64,000 nucleotides of DNA from Myxococcus stipitatus (GCF_038561935.1 NZ_CP102770.1:8742001-8806000), one strand, 5' to 3'; shown: positions 1 to 9,263, counted from the first letter of the stretch. Notes: generated from the sequence alone by a model not told the origin. Numbers and translations: made by a program.

Positions 1-326
1 CAGCGGCGCGAGCAGGCGGCGCATCTCGTCCAGGGCCCAGTGCAGATTGATGGCGGTGGGGCGGGTGTCTCCGAGGACGGCGAGCGCCCGCGTCAGCGCC
101 GCATCCGAGGCGTCCTCGCGCAATGCCAGCCAGACACCATGGGCCGCGGTGGCGCCGATGAGCGGGGCGCCTCGGACCTGCATGGCGCGGATGGCGTGTG
201 CGGCTTCGTCGAGCGTGGTGAGGCGGGCGGTGACGAAGGCGTGAGGCAGGCGCGTCTGGTCGATGATGCCCACCGCCTGTCCATCGGGCTCCAGCCAGAG
301 GGTCCGCGTGGGCTTCCCATGGACCT

Positions 327-330
<4 letters not shown>
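1..330 (-). CDS. mtnA: S-methyl-5-thioribose-1-phosphate isomerase MtnA (5' part, cut by window edge)
   Basis: Converts methylthioribose-1-phosphate to methylthioribulose-1-phosphate in cytoplasmic methionine salvage. Reading the minus strand from the ATG at 330 gives 110 residues starting MKVHGKPTRTLWLEPDG, then RLPH (about residues 28-31), which matches the N-terminal pattern of MtnA. The diagnostic motif RGAPLIGATAAHG lies near residues 58-70 (the usual Tyr before the last Gly is His here). The gene continues beyond position 1, so the catalytic Cys and Asp further on cannot be seen. Its ATG overlaps the mtnP stop in an ATGA at 327-330, which suggests translational coupling within an mtnP-mtnA operon. 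The family call is firm from the motif. Confidence 0.9.
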
Positions 331-1211
<881 letters not shown>

Positions 1212-1256
1212 GGCGCGCGAGCCTAGCAGCCTCGCCTCCTCGAAAAGGTCCACGGA

Positions 1257-1284
1257 TTGACACGTGTGTGCGCGGCCACATATT
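1257..1284 (+). promoter_or_regulatory. Vegetative-type promoter ending just before the arsR-like start
   Basis: A perfect -35 TTGACA (1257-1262) is followed after 16 bp by CATATT (1279-1284, 4 of 6 matches to TATAAT). Transcription would begin about 1291-1292, exactly at the ATG of the ArsR-family gene, and no Shine-Dalgarno sequence is visible upstream of that ATG. This suggests a leaderless mRNA. Spacing and -35 are seen directly; the start point is inferred. Confidence 0.5.
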
Positions 1285-1291
1285 GAACCGC

Positions 1292-1663
1292 ATGGTTGAA
1301 CTTCTCGCGACGCGGCTCGACAACACGTTCCACGCCTTGGCGGACCCTACCCGCCGGGCCATGTTGCGAAGCCTGTCCGTCCAGGAGCGCAGTGTCGGGG
1401 AGCTGGCCGCGCCCTTCGAGATGTCGCTGGCGGCGGCGTCCAAGCACATCAAGGTGCTGGAGAAGGCGGGGCTGGTTCGGCGGGAGGTGAAGGGCCGCGT
1501 GCATGTCTGCCGATTGGAGGCGAAGCCCTTGTCGGACGTGCGGGAGTGGCTGCGGTTCTACGAACGATTCTGGGGTGAGCGGGTCGACGCGCTGGAGGCG
1601 CTGCTACGAGCGGATGCGCCCACGCCTCCCGCGGCGCCCCGGGGGAAGGGACGGTCGCGATGA
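1292..1663 (+). CDS. ArsR-family winged-helix regulator
   Basis: A 123-residue DNA-binding repressor of the ArsR/SmtB type. ALADPTRRAMLRSL (about residues 15-28) is the typical ArsR entry helix, followed by SVGELAAPFEMSLAAASKHIKVLEKAGLV, the helix-turn-helix, and the wing RREVKGRVHVCRL. No cysteine metal site (such as ELCVC) is present, so it is the non-metal ArsR subgroup that is commonly paired with an AHSA1/SRPBCC protein. The stop overlaps the next gene's start (ATGA, 1660-1663). The ATG at 1292 was preferred to a GTG at 1268, which lies inside the probable promoter. Autoregulation is likely but not shown. Confidence 0.88.
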   Translation: MVELLATRLDNTFHALADPTRRAMLRSLSVQERSVGELAAPFEMSLAAASKHIKVLEKAGLVRREVKGRVHVCRLEAKPLSDVREWLRFYERFWGERVDALEALLRADAPTPPAAPRGKGRSR

Positions 1664-2208
1664 GTCACGGTGGGGAGGATGGTTTCGGCACGGTGAGCGC
1701 TCCGGAGACGGTGCGCATCGAGCGTGTGCTCCCGGGGCCCGTGGAGCGGGTTTGGGAGTACCTGACGGATTCGGAGAAGCGGGGCCAGTGGCTCGCGGCG
1801 GGGGAGATGGAGTTGCGCGTGGGGGGCCGGGTCGAGCTGCGCTTCTTCCACTCGGGGCTCTCCCATGAGCCCGTGCCCGAGCGCTATGCGGTCATGCGGG
1901 ATGGGCATGTCCATACGGGGCGCGTCACGCGGTGTGAGCCGCCGTTCGTGCTGGCCTACACCTGGGCCGAGCAGACGGGGGCTCCCTCCGAGGTCACGTT
2001 CGAGCTGAGCGCGCGAGGTGAGGAGGTGCTGCTCGTGCTCACGCACCGCAGACTTGTCACGCGTGCGGACCGGGTCAGTGTGGCCAGCGGGTGGGATGCA
2101 CATCTGGGGATACTGGAGGATGTGCTCTCGGGGAGGGCGCCTCGGGGGTTCTGGTCCACGCATGCGCGGCGGGAGGCGGAGTACGAGAAGCGGCTCCCTC
2201 GCGACTGA
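1660..2208 (+). CDS. SRPBCC/AHSA1-family protein
   Basis: 182-residue helix-grip (START-like) protein. Starting near residue 18, ETVRIERVLPGPVERVWEYLTD is the first strand and helix of the AHSA1 (Aha1 C-terminal-like) fold, followed by GQWLAAGEMELRVGGRVEL and, near the end, GWDAHLGILEDVLSG, the usual C-terminal helix (often GWxxHLDxLxxxL). These proteins bind hydrophobic ligands and are usually encoded directly after an ArsR regulator, as here with a 4-bp overlap. The ligand is unknown. A GC-rich inverted repeat spans the stop codon. Confident in fold, not in role. Confidence 0.85.
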   Translation: MSHGGEDGFGTVSAPETVRIERVLPGPVERVWEYLTDSEKRGQWLAAGEMELRVGGRVELRFFHSGLSHEPVPERYAVMRDGHVHTGRVTRCEPPFVLAYTWAEQTGAPSEVTFELSARGEEVLLVLTHRRLVTRADRVSVASGWDAHLGILEDVLSGRAPRGFWSTHARREAEYEKRLPRD

Positions 2209-2217
2209 GGAGGGAGC
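2193..2217 (+). terminator. Inverted repeat over the SRPBCC stop codon
   Basis: GCTCCCTC (2193-2200) pairs perfectly with GAGGGAGC (2210-2217) across a 9-nt loop that contains the stop codon. No T-run follows, so it may be a weak terminator or a 3'-end-stabilising hairpin. Confidence 0.3.
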
Positions 2218-2324
2218 GGGCGCATGGCTTCTCGCATCCCGGGGCGGGCGGCGGCGCTCCCCTGTCGCGCGATGGGAGAAGGCGCACCTTGCCAGAGAGG
2301 GGCAAACGACTCTGGGAGGCCGTC

Positions 2325-2765
2325 ATGAAGGTCGAAGAAATCATGTCCGAGAACCCCGTGACCTGTCTGGTCGACACGGGCATCGAGCAGGCCGCGCGGT
2401 GGATGGTGGAGTGTGACTGCGGGGCCTTGCCCATCATCGATGTGGACAACAGGCCCTTGGGCGTCATCACGGACCGGGACATCACCTGCCGCATCGTCGC
2501 GAAGGGGAAGGACCCGTCCATGAGCAACGTGCGCGATGCGATGTCCGCGCCCGCGGCCACGGTGTACCGGGACACGACGCTGGAAGACTGTCTGGAGCTG
2601 ATGGAGCAGAACCAGGTGCGTCGGATGGTGGTGCTCGACGACGACGGGACGGTCTGCGGAATGGTGGCGCAGGCGGACCTGGTGAAGCAGCTCAGCGCGG
2701 AGGCGACGTCGGAGCTGATGCGGGAGATATCCGTGGATACGGCCGCGCCGTCACAGGTGCACTGA
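2325..2765 (+). CDS. Tandem CBS-domain protein
   Basis: 146-residue stand-alone Bateman module. CBS 1 runs from MKVEEIMSENPVTC to GVITDRDITCRIV (residues 1-60) and CBS 2 from VRDAMSAPAATVYRDTTLED to GMVAQADLVKQL (about 68-125). Both carry the typical G-x-(I/V)-(T/A)-x-x-D strand that contacts adenosine nucleotides. Such proteins sense ATP, AMP or related ligands and modulate partners; no partner is identifiable here. The start at 2325 is preceded by GGGAGG (2314-2319). The earlier in-frame reading (from 2091) overlaps the previous gene and is not supported. Two Cys in the first CBS are unremarkable. Confidence 0.88.
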   Translation: MKVEEIMSENPVTCLVDTGIEQAARWMVECDCGALPIIDVDNRPLGVITDRDITCRIVAKGKDPSMSNVRDAMSAPAATVYRDTTLEDCLELMEQNQVRRMVVLDDDGTVCGMVAQADLVKQLSAEATSELMREISVDTAAPSQVH

Positions 2766-2791
2766 GGGAGGGGGCTCGAGGGCGCGCTGGC

Positions 2792-3043
2792 TCACTCCTC
2801 CGGTGCATCGAAGCGAGTCAGCGCCCATTCGAACCGAGGGAAGCGCGCTGCGAGGTCGAGCAGATGCCCTCGAAACTCCTCCGTCCGGTCGACGGGATCC
2901 AGCATGAGCAGCGGAAGGTATTCGGCGGTATCGAGGACCACAGCGAGCTCATCGCTCTTGCCCTCGTAGGCCATGCTCCTCGCCATGACGAGGACGCCGT
3001 TGAGGGCCTTGAGCGCGCTTCGTTGCCTGGCATCCACAATCAT
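2792..3043 (-). CDS. Small unknown protein downstream of the DUF416 gene
   Basis: 83 residues, acidic, predicted helical (MIVDARQRSALKALNGVLVMARSMA, then EYLPLLMLDP and LDLAARFPRFEWALTRF). I do not recognise a family. A good ribosome site (GGAGG, about 8 nt upstream) supports the ATG at 3043. It follows the DUF416 gene by 35 bp in the same direction and is probably co-transcribed with it. It converges with the CBS gene. No signal peptide, no membrane segment and no cysteines. Confidence 0.6.
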   Translation of the reverse strand: MIVDARQRSALKALNGVLVMARSMAYEGKSDELAVVLDTAEYLPLLMLDPVDRTEEFRGHLLDLAARFPRFEWALTRFDAPEE

Positions 3044-3078
3044 TCGTTGCCTCCGACGACAGACGATGCAACCTCAAC

Positions 3079-3681
3079 TCAGTGTCGGTCGATGTTGCTC
3101 GCTGCCGGGTTCCGCCATTTCCGGGCGAGTACCTCGATGTCGCTGCTGGACAGGGACATCGTCTCCAGCAGGTCGAGGTCCTCTCTCTGGCGCCTGAGTT
3201 CGCGTTGCATCAGCGGGTGCCGGAAGATCTTCTGCTCCAGTTCTGGCTCCTGAGAGTCATAGCGCTCCAGTTCCTGAACGTGCATGTCCACCGTTCCGCA
3301 TGCCAATGACGCTCCATCCACGACCTTCGCGGAATCGTCCTTGAGCAACAACTCCAAGATGGACGCACAGCACACGGCGGCATCAAGCCCCGCCGAAACA
3401 TACGCCGACTGGAAGTCCTCCGTGTCGGGGGTCATGTCCTCGCAATACCCGAGGCATGCTTCGATTTCGCCTCGCTCAACAGCATTGCCGGAGAGCTGTC
3501 TCCAGCCGAGGTCAAGCGCATCGCGAAGAGTTCCTGGATGACCCCAGCCATGGTGACGACTGAATGCGGCGTAGTTCGGGATGAGCCGTTCCGCGCATGA
3601 CAGGAGGAAGGCAAGCCGTGCATGGAGAGAGAGTTGGCCAATCCTCTGAGCGAGGGCATCCGGATTGAAAGGTTGTTCCAT
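3079..3681 (-). CDS. DUF416 family protein (YjaG-like)
   Basis: 200-residue cytoplasmic protein. LSLHARLAFLLSCAERLIPNYAAFSRHHGWG (residues 17-47) matches the DUF416 signature seen in E. coli YjaG, followed by LRDALDLGWRQL and the acidic SEDM/DTEDFQSAYVSAGLDAA region. The function of DUF416 is not established. It lies 19 bp downstream of the alpha/beta hydrolase and 35 bp upstream of a small unknown gene, all on the minus strand. The length fits the family (about 190-200). Confidence 0.8.
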   Translation of the reverse strand: MEQPFNPDALAQRIGQLSLHARLAFLLSCAERLIPNYAAFSRHHGWGHPGTLRDALDLGWRQLSGNAVERGEIEACLGYCEDMTPDTEDFQSAYVSAGLDAAVCCASILELLLKDDSAKVVDGASLACGTVDMHVQELERYDSQEPELEQKIFRHPLMQRELRRQREDLDLLETMSLSSSDIEVLARKWRNPAASNIDRH

Positions 3682-3700
3682 CTGAGTCCCTACCTGAGCC

Positions 3701-4510
3701 CTATGAGCCCGTCAGGGCGAACGCCGCCATGCGGAGGACTCGCTCCAGCCCCGAGCGCTCCAGCACATCGTTGTGCCCTGCCCCGGGCACCGTCTCCACG
3801 ATGGCGCGTGGGAAGCGCGTCCCCAGCTTGCGCCCCAGTTCCACGGGGATGAGCGTGTCTTCCTCGCCGTGGATGATGAGCACCGGCAGGCCGATGTCCG
3901 GCGCCTTCGCGCTCGAATCGAAGCGGTCCCTCACCAGCAACGACGCGGGAAGGAAGGGCAACATTCCCGCCGCCACTTCAGGAATGGAGGTGTACGGCGA
4001 CACCAACATGATGCGCGCGCCATGTCCCCGCCGCGCCATCTCCACCGCCACACCTGTCCCCAGGCTGCGACCGCTGAGCACCGTCAGCTCCGGCGGCACT
4101 CCCTGCGCCCTCAACACCGCGAGCGCCGCCTCCGCGGCTTCGTAGATGCCCTCCTCCGTGGGATGTCCCGGCGACGCGCCGTATCCCGGGTACTCGACGG
4201 CCATGAAGCCCAGCCCGTTCTGGTTCATCACCGCGCCCAGGTCGAGCTGGTTCAACACCTGCTCCGCATTCCCATGGAAGTGCACCACCGTCGGCGCGCC
4301 CTTGGGCCCCGGCAAATGCAACAGGTCCACGAAGGACTCACCCGCCAGCGGCAAGCGGCGGAAGCCCTCCGAGGCGGGCAATTGCACCGGTGCCTTCGGC
4401 GCCGGGTAGAGCAACGAGCGCTGGAACACGAACGCCACCAGGCACAGGCCGAGGTAGGCGATGGCGAAAATGGAGACCAGGAGGGTGAGCATGCGGCGGA
4501 GACGGGGCAT
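3701..4510 (-). CDS. Membrane-anchored alpha/beta hydrolase (BEM46/YfhR-like)
   Basis: 269 residues. An N-terminal membrane segment (residues 7-29) leads into FQRSLLYPAP, typical of BEM46/ABHD13-like hydrolases anchored with the catalytic domain outside the cytoplasmic membrane. The oxyanion strand is VVHFHGNAEQ (75-84), the nucleophile elbow GRSLG gives Ser149, with Asp218 in HGEEDTLIP and His246 in GAGHNDVL, so the triad is complete. Substrate unknown; esterase or peptidase-like activity is likely. It lies 39 bp downstream of the response-regulator gene in the same direction, so it may belong to that transcription unit. Confidence 0.86.
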   Translation of the reverse strand: MPRLRRMLTLLVSIFAIAYLGLCLVAFVFQRSLLYPAPKAPVQLPASEGFRRLPLAGESFVDLLHLPGPKGAPTVVHFHGNAEQVLNQLDLGAVMNQNGLGFMAVEYPGYGASPGHPTEEGIYEAAEAALAVLRAQGVPPELTVLSGRSLGTGVAVEMARRGHGARIMLVSPYTSIPEVAAGMLPFLPASLLVRDRFDSSAKAPDIGLPVLIIHGEEDTLIPVELGRKLGTRFPRAIVETVPGAGHNDVLERSGLERVLRMAAFALTGS

Positions 4511-4549
4511 GGCCCTTCCCAGTCTGCCTCATTCCCACCCCCACGCGCT

Positions 4550-5254
4550 TCAGGGCGACTCAATCTCCATGCGGTAGCCCACGCCGCGCACCGTCTGGAT
4601 GGCGAAACGCGACGCACTCGTCCACCCGAGCTTCTTCTTCAAGCTGGAGACGAAGTTGTCCACCGTGTGCGGGTCCACGACGACATCGCGCCCCCACACC
4701 GCATCCAGGATGTCGTCCCGTCGCAGCACCCGCTCACGCTCGCGCACCAGGAACGCCAGCAGGTCGAACTCCGTGCGCGTCAGCTCCACCTGCGCCCCCT
4801 CGGGCGACTCCACCTTGCGACGGTCCAGGTCCACCCGATAGCCACCGAAGCGCAGCTGCTTCGCAGGAGCACTCGCCCCCGAGCGACGCACCAGCGCCCC
4901 CACCCGCGCGAGCAGCTCACGCAGCCGATAGGGCTTGCCCAGGTAGTCCTGCGCCCCCACCTCGAAGCCGCGCACGATGTCGTCCTCCAGCGTGCGCGCG
5001 GTGAGCATCAGCACCGGCGAGGTATTGCCCTCCTCCCGCAAGGCCTTACACAACGAATAGCCATCCCCATCCGGCAACATGACGTCCAGGAGGATGAGCT
5101 GGAAGGTGCGACCCGAAAGCCGCTCGCGCGCCTCGCGCACCGTGGCGGCCTCTTCCACCGCGTAGCCACCTTGGTGCTCGAGGCTGTCACGCAGCGCGAG
5201 CCGCAGGTTCGGGTCGTCCTCCACGAGAAGAATCGTCGGCTGGGTCGAGGTCAT
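4550..5254 (-). CDS. OmpR/PhoB-family response regulator
   Basis: 234 residues. The receiver domain (residues 6-120) has the acidic pair Glu12-Asp13-Asp14 (VEDDPN), phospho-acceptor Asp57 (LLDVMLPDGDG), Thr85 and Lys107 (GKPYRLREL). The OmpR-type winged helix (about 133-230) has ELTRTEFDLLAFLV, the recognition helix VDPHTVDNFVSSLKKKLG and IQTVRGVGYRM. The ATG at 5254 overlaps the stop of the kinase gene (ATGA), so the pair is translationally coupled. An upstream in-frame start at 5356 would add 34 poorly conserved residues inside the kinase gene. Targets unknown. Confidence 0.95.
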   Translation of the reverse strand: MTSTQPTILLVEDDPNLRLALRDSLEHQGGYAVEEAATVREARERLSGRTFQLILLDVMLPDGDGYSLCKALREEGNTSPVLMLTARTLEDDIVRGFEVGAQDYLGKPYRLRELLARVGALVRRSGASAPAKQLRFGGYRVDLDRRKVESPEGAQVELTRTEFDLLAFLVRERERVLRRDDILDAVWGRDVVVDPHTVDNFVSSLKKKLGWTSASRFAIQTVRGVGYRMEIESP

Positions 5255-7074
5255 GTCGTCGCCGTTGGGGGAAAAGAGAGCTCGAAGGTGGTGCCCTCGG
5301 GACTCGAGGCCACCACACGAAGGTCGCCGCCGTGAAGGCGCATGATACGGCGGCACAACGCCAGGCCCAGACCACTCCCTGGGACTTCACGCCCCTGGCC
5401 CTGCAAGCGCACGAACTCCCCGAAGACGCGCTCCCAGTCCTTCGGGGGGATGCCCACGCCGTTGTCCGAGAAGCGCACCCGCCCACCCGGCAGCGCCTCC
5501 ACGCGCAGGCGCACGGGGTTGCGCGTGTTGTATGCACAGGCGTTGCGCGCGAGGTTGGAGAGCAGCAGGCGCAAGAGGTGGGCATCGGCGCGCAGGGACA
5601 GCTCGCCCACCGCCACCTCCCACTCCACCGGGGCCTTGGACCACCCCTCCAGGTCCCTGCGCAGCAGCGACACCAGCTCCTCCAGCCGCACCGGCTCCAG
5701 CCGAGGCACCCACCGCCCCTTGTCGATGCGGTTGAAGGACAGCAGGTTCTCCACCAGGAAGCCCAGCCCATCCGCCTCGCGGACAATGCGCGACGGATAG
5801 TCCCGCGCGTCCGTGCCCTCCGCGAGCCGCCACTCCAGCGTCTCCGCCAGCAAGCGAATGGACGCGAGCGGCGTGCGCAGCTCGTGCGACACCGTGGCCA
5901 CGAAGTCGCTCTTCAGCTCTAGGAAGCGATACTTGCGATGCTGCGCGAGGAACGCGAGCACGGCGATGCCCAACGCCAACCCCGCGCACACCACCACCAT
6001 GCCCGTCTTCAGTCGGTAGCGTCGCTCCAGCGCCGTCTCCGCCTTCGCCCACTCCGGCGTCACCACCGACAGCGGCAGCGCATCCAGCGAGAGCACGGCC
6101 GCGTCACCCAACAGCCCCACCGTCCCCTCCGCGTCCAGGAGCCCGCGCTCACGCATCTCCTTCGTGAGTGACTCCAGGAGCGCCCCCGAGTCCACCGCCA
6201 CACCCCGTACCTGATTGCCGCCGCGCGGCTCCAGGTACCACCCCGCGCGCACCAGCACCGGACCCGGGAGCATCTCGGGCAGCGGCAGTGGACTCGCGGC
6301 CAGCTCGCGAGCGCGCGACACGAAGTCCTCCACGGGCGCCCCCACCTTCGCGGAGAGCGTCGCCACCCGCTCGAGCAGGAACTGGAAGTCAGCGGGCGTG
6401 AAGCGCGAGCGCCGCGACAACAGCAGGCGCTGGAGTCCATCCAACCGCCCACCCTTCCCGTCCGCCAGGCCATCGCGAACCAGGGCATGCATCAACTGCG
6501 GCACCGGGTCGCCTCGCTCCGCCAGCGCCTCCAGCACCACGAGGAAGCCCGGCACATCCCGCGTGGAAGCCAACACATATTGCGAGCGGTGCTGGAGCAG
6601 CGCCATCAGCGCCACCGTGGACGCACGGCGGTCGCCTCGCGCGAGCGCCGTCTCCACCGCGCGCGTCCGCACGAGCCGCTCCGCCCACGGGTCTTCCTGG
6701 TCGTCCGCCACCTCCGTCCCCGCGCGCAACCGCGCATAGCGCTCGCTGGCGGGAGCCTGCCCCCCTGTGTCATGCAGCGCGAGCCGAGGCAGCACCTGCC
6801 CACCCCGCTCGCGCAGATAGAGCCCCGGAGCCGGAGCCAGCGGGTCCGCGACGGCCGCCTCGAGTGAGGGCTTCGCGGCCTCCAACCTGTCCCGCAGCGA
6901 CTGCGCCAGCGACGCGCGTGCGTACTGCTCCAGCGCCTCGCGACGTGACTCCAGTGAGCGCCGCGCGTCGTCGCGCTCGGTGGCGAAGATGCGATGGAGA
7001 TAGCCCAAGCCCCACGTCAGGCCGACGAGGCCCAGGAGGAGCGCGACCAGCATGGGCAGCAACCGGCGGAGCAT
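5251..7074 (-). CDS. Membrane sensor histidine kinase, partner of the 4550-5254 regulator
   Basis: 607 residues. The N-terminal membrane helix (about 5-26) and second helix (about 357-378) enclose a large extracytoplasmic sensor of about 330 residues that I cannot assign to a family. HisKA follows with SHELRTPLASIRLLAE (His397), then HATPase_c with the N box NLARNACAYNTRNP (507-520), the G1 box DNGVGIP (537-543) and the G2 box GSGLGLALCRR (566-576). It resembles the gliding-associated two-TM kinases of myxobacteria only in general layout. It begins 8 bp after the YfbK-like gene, which encodes a secreted protein, and ends overlapping the regulator. Kinase-before-regulator order is less common than the reverse. 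Confidence 0.93.
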   Translation of the reverse strand: MLRRLLPMLVALLLGLVGLTWGLGYLHRIFATERDDARRSLESRREALEQYARASLAQSLRDRLEAAKPSLEAAVADPLAPAPGLYLRERGGQVLPRLALHDTGGQAPASERYARLRAGTEVADDQEDPWAERLVRTRAVETALARGDRRASTVALMALLQHRSQYVLASTRDVPGFLVVLEALAERGDPVPQLMHALVRDGLADGKGGRLDGLQRLLLSRRSRFTPADFQFLLERVATLSAKVGAPVEDFVSRARELAASPLPLPEMLPGPVLVRAGWYLEPRGGNQVRGVAVDSGALLESLTKEMRERGLLDAEGTVGLLGDAAVLSLDALPLSVVTPEWAKAETALERRYRLKTGMVVVCAGLALGIAVLAFLAQHRKYRFLELKSDFVATVSHELRTPLASIRLLAETLEWRLAEGTDARDYPSRIVREADGLGFLVENLLSFNRIDKGRWVPRLEPVRLEELVSLLRRDLEGWSKAPVEWEVAVGELSLRADAHLLRLLLSNLARNACAYNTRNPVRLRVEALPGGRVRFSDNGVGIPPKDWERVFGEFVRLQGQGREVPGSGLGLALCRRIMRLHGGDLRVVASSPEGTTFELSFPPTATT

Positions 7075-7082
7075 GAGCGCGG

Positions 7083-8498
7083 TTACTTTCCGGGGACGGG
7101 CGCCGCGTCCGGGTCCTGGTTGGACGAGGAACCTTCACGGACCTTGCGATGGTCCAACGTCCCGGCCTTCTTGATGAGCGCGCCCAGCTCCACCACGTCG
7201 GGACGGCTCGTCAGCGGCGCGCCGATGTCCTGCCACAGCGCATGCAACCGCGCCCAGTCGAGAGACTGCGTCCAGTGCGAGCCTCGCAGCTTCTCGGCGA
7301 AGGCCGCGGCCACATAGGCCAGGCGCGTGGCCGGGGCCACTCGCGCGCTCGACGAGCGCAGGGTGCTGGACGGCAGGTACTTGTATGCACGACGCCAACG
7401 CGTGCCCTCGCCCGCCTCGTAGAGGACACGCAGGGTCGCGAAGGAGATGTTGGGGCCAATCAGCTTCACCTCGTAGATGGCGGTCACGGAGGCCCCCGCC
7501 TTCATCGGCACGGGCACCGGCTTCGCGTCGTCATCGCGAGGTTCTGGCGTGGCCGACGTCAGCTCGTACCCCACCAGCCGATAGCGAGCGACCACCTTGC
7601 GGTCGAACTCCAGCTGCACGCCCACGTCACTGAATGACTCGAGGGCCTGCAGGCTCACTCGCACGACGTGGTAGCCCTTGCGGACCGGTGAGGGAAAACC
7701 CTCCACCTGGACCTTGAACGGGCCCACCTCGTCTCCTGGGTCTCCCAGCTCGAAGCTGTTGACGAAGTCCTCCACCCGCACGGACTCCTCGGGTGGCAAC
7801 GTGTCGCGCTCCAGGTAGCCCCGCGCCATCGCGTACGACGCGGTTCGGCCCCACAGCGGATACGTGGAGATGCGCTCCTCCTCCGTGTCGATGGTCGGAT
7901 TGACACCCAGGCCCCGCGTGTCCGCGTCGCGCAGGAGATGGCTCCCCGAAACGCGGAGCTCGAGACTCGCGGGGTTCGTGGGAGGCGACGACTCCTGGGG
8001 GAGCACCCACGGCGGGGCCCGGTCCCGAATGTCTCCCTCCTGCCCCCCGGACCTCCACGCGATGCCATCCGACTCCCACTGCTGCGGCGAAGCCAAGGAT
8101 GACAGTGGCGGGAACGACCGGCGAGGGCGCGACGACGAGCGGCTGAACAGAACGTCGTCATCATCATCCCCGGCGACCAGCTCCACGTTCACCGTCAGCG
8201 CCTGGCCGGCCACCACCCGCACGTCCGCGCGAATGACGGGCAGGAAGCCTTCGTGCGCGAAACGCAGCGTGTAGAGGCCCTCGGGAAGGAGGGTGAGGAT
8301 GTAGTTCCCTTTCGCATCCGTCACCGTGGTGCGCGGAACCGTCAACGCGGGTGACTCGGCGGAGACCTTCACCCGCGCCAGCGGCTCCTTCGTCTGCGCA
8401 TGGACGACAGTGCCCGACAGCGAGCCTTCCAGCGCCCACGCCGAGGAGGCGAAGCACAGGAGGACACCGAGCAGGTAACGCAGGAGAGCAGTCTTCAT
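7083..8498 (-). CDS. Secreted YfbK-like protein lacking the VWA domain, with N-terminal CarboxypepD_reg domain
   Basis: 471 residues with a signal peptide (1-22, cleaving after SSAWA). Residues 25-110 form a carboxypeptidase-regulatory-like beta-sandwich (SGTVVHAQTKEPLARVKV, TDAKGNYILTLLPEGLYTLRF). An acidic Asp run and a disordered linker follow. Residues 205-285 match the N-terminal module of YfbK-type VWA proteins (TEEERISTYPLWGRTASYAMARGYL, LPPEESVRVEDFVNSFEL). Residues 288-365 match the C-terminal DUF3520 module (VQLEFDRKVVARYRLVGYE, AGASVTAIYEVKL). The VWA core with its MIDAS DxSxS, normally between these, is absent: the two modules are joined at about residue 285. It is 8 bp upstream of the sensor kinase gene. 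An upstream in-frame start at 8549 would precede the signal peptide. Confidence 0.8.
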   Translation of the reverse strand: MKTALLRYLLGVLLCFASSAWALEGSLSGTVVHAQTKEPLARVKVSAESPALTVPRTTVTDAKGNYILTLLPEGLYTLRFAHEGFLPVIRADVRVVAGQALTVNVELVAGDDDDDVLFSRSSSRPRRSFPPLSSLASPQQWESDGIAWRSGGQEGDIRDRAPPWVLPQESSPPTNPASLELRVSGSHLLRDADTRGLGVNPTIDTEEERISTYPLWGRTASYAMARGYLERDTLPPEESVRVEDFVNSFELGDPGDEVGPFKVQVEGFPSPVRKGYHVVRVSLQALESFSDVGVQLEFDRKVVARYRLVGYELTSATPEPRDDDAKPVPVPMKAGASVTAIYEVKLIGPNISFATLRVLYEAGEGTRWRRAYKYLPSSTLRSSSARVAPATRLAYVAAAFAEKLRGSHWTQSLDWARLHALWQDIGAPLTSRPDVVELGALIKKAGTLDHRKVREGSSSNQDPDAAPVPGK

Positions 8499-8591
8499 CG
8501 TGAAACCAGCGGCATGGGCACCCGGCGCTCTTCGCCTTGAAGCAGGCACAGCGTGCCGCAGCCGGGGCCTCGCATCATCACGGTTCCGTCA

Positions 8592-9263
8592 TCATGGGGT
8601 CTTCGTCGAGGCGAAGGGCACGTCCAGCACCGGCCGCGTCTTGGCGTCCGGCAGGTCGTAGTGCCACCACTCCATGCGGTTGGGGACGAAGCCCGCCCCC
8701 TCCATCGCCTCGCGGAGAATCTCCCGGTGCTTGCGCGAGGCCTCGGTGCCTCCCGCGTAGCCGTGGTGCGCCTCGGGCGTGAAGGTGTCGAAGGCCGTGG
8801 GCATCTCGACCTCCTTCCCGTCCAGCGTCACCATCGTCAGGTCCACCGCGCCGCCCCGGTTGTGGTTGGAGCCCTTGCGAGGGTCCGCCACGTAGCCGGG
8901 CACGGGCATGATCTTCCACATCTCCCACTGCACCGCGCGCGGGCGATAGCAGTCGTAGACCTTCAGCCGGTAGCCCTGGGGCCGCAGCACGTCGGCCGCC
9001 GCCTTCAGCTTGCTCGCGGACTCCGGCAGCAGCAGGCAGCGCGCGGAGTCGGGATACACCTTCTTCTTCAAGAAGTTGTCCGCCGTCGCGTAGCGGAGGT
9101 CCAGCGCCAGGTCCTGGACCACGGAGGTCGCATCGACCAGCGGCGCGATATCCCCCGCCTTCCGCGCCTTCGCGGGCTTGCTCTTCGCGGTGCTCGGAGC
9201 CTCGGCCAGCGCCGAGGTCCCCAGGCACAGCCCCAGCACCCAGGCCCACCGGCGCGCGCTCAT
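8592..9263 (-). CDS. ddpX: D-alanyl-D-alanine dipeptidase (peptidase M15D, VanX/DdpX-like)
   Basis: 223 residues with a signal peptide (about 1-20), so it acts outside the cytoplasm. It hydrolyses D-Ala-D-Ala-type dipeptides, probably in peptidoglycan turnover. The M15D zinc ligands are His134 and Asp141 ([10 protein letters not shown]) and His201 (EWWHY), with catalytic Glu198 and the transition-state Arg in CYRPRAVQ (Arg108). An exported form resembles E. coli DdpX-like recycling enzymes more than cytoplasmic VanX of resistance clusters. There are no vanHA genes nearby, so glycopeptide resistance is not indicated. The start overlaps the queC stop by 4 bp. Confidence 0.9.
   Translation of the reverse strand: MSARRWAWVLGLCLGTSALAEAPSTAKSKPAKARKAGDIAPLVDATSVVQDLALDLRYATADNFLKKKVYPDSARCLLLPESASKLKAAADVLRPQGYRLKVYDCYRPRAVQWEMWKIMPVPGYVADPRKGSNHNRGGAVDLTMVTLDGKEVEMPTAFDTFTPEAHHGYAGGTEASRKHREILREAMEGAGFVPNRMEWWHYDLPDAKTRPVLDVPFASTKTP

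Noticed and set aside
8592-9263. Glycopeptide-resistance dipeptidase VanX
   Set aside because: It has a signal peptide and no vanH, vanA or vanS/R neighbours, so a peptidoglycan-recycling role fits better.
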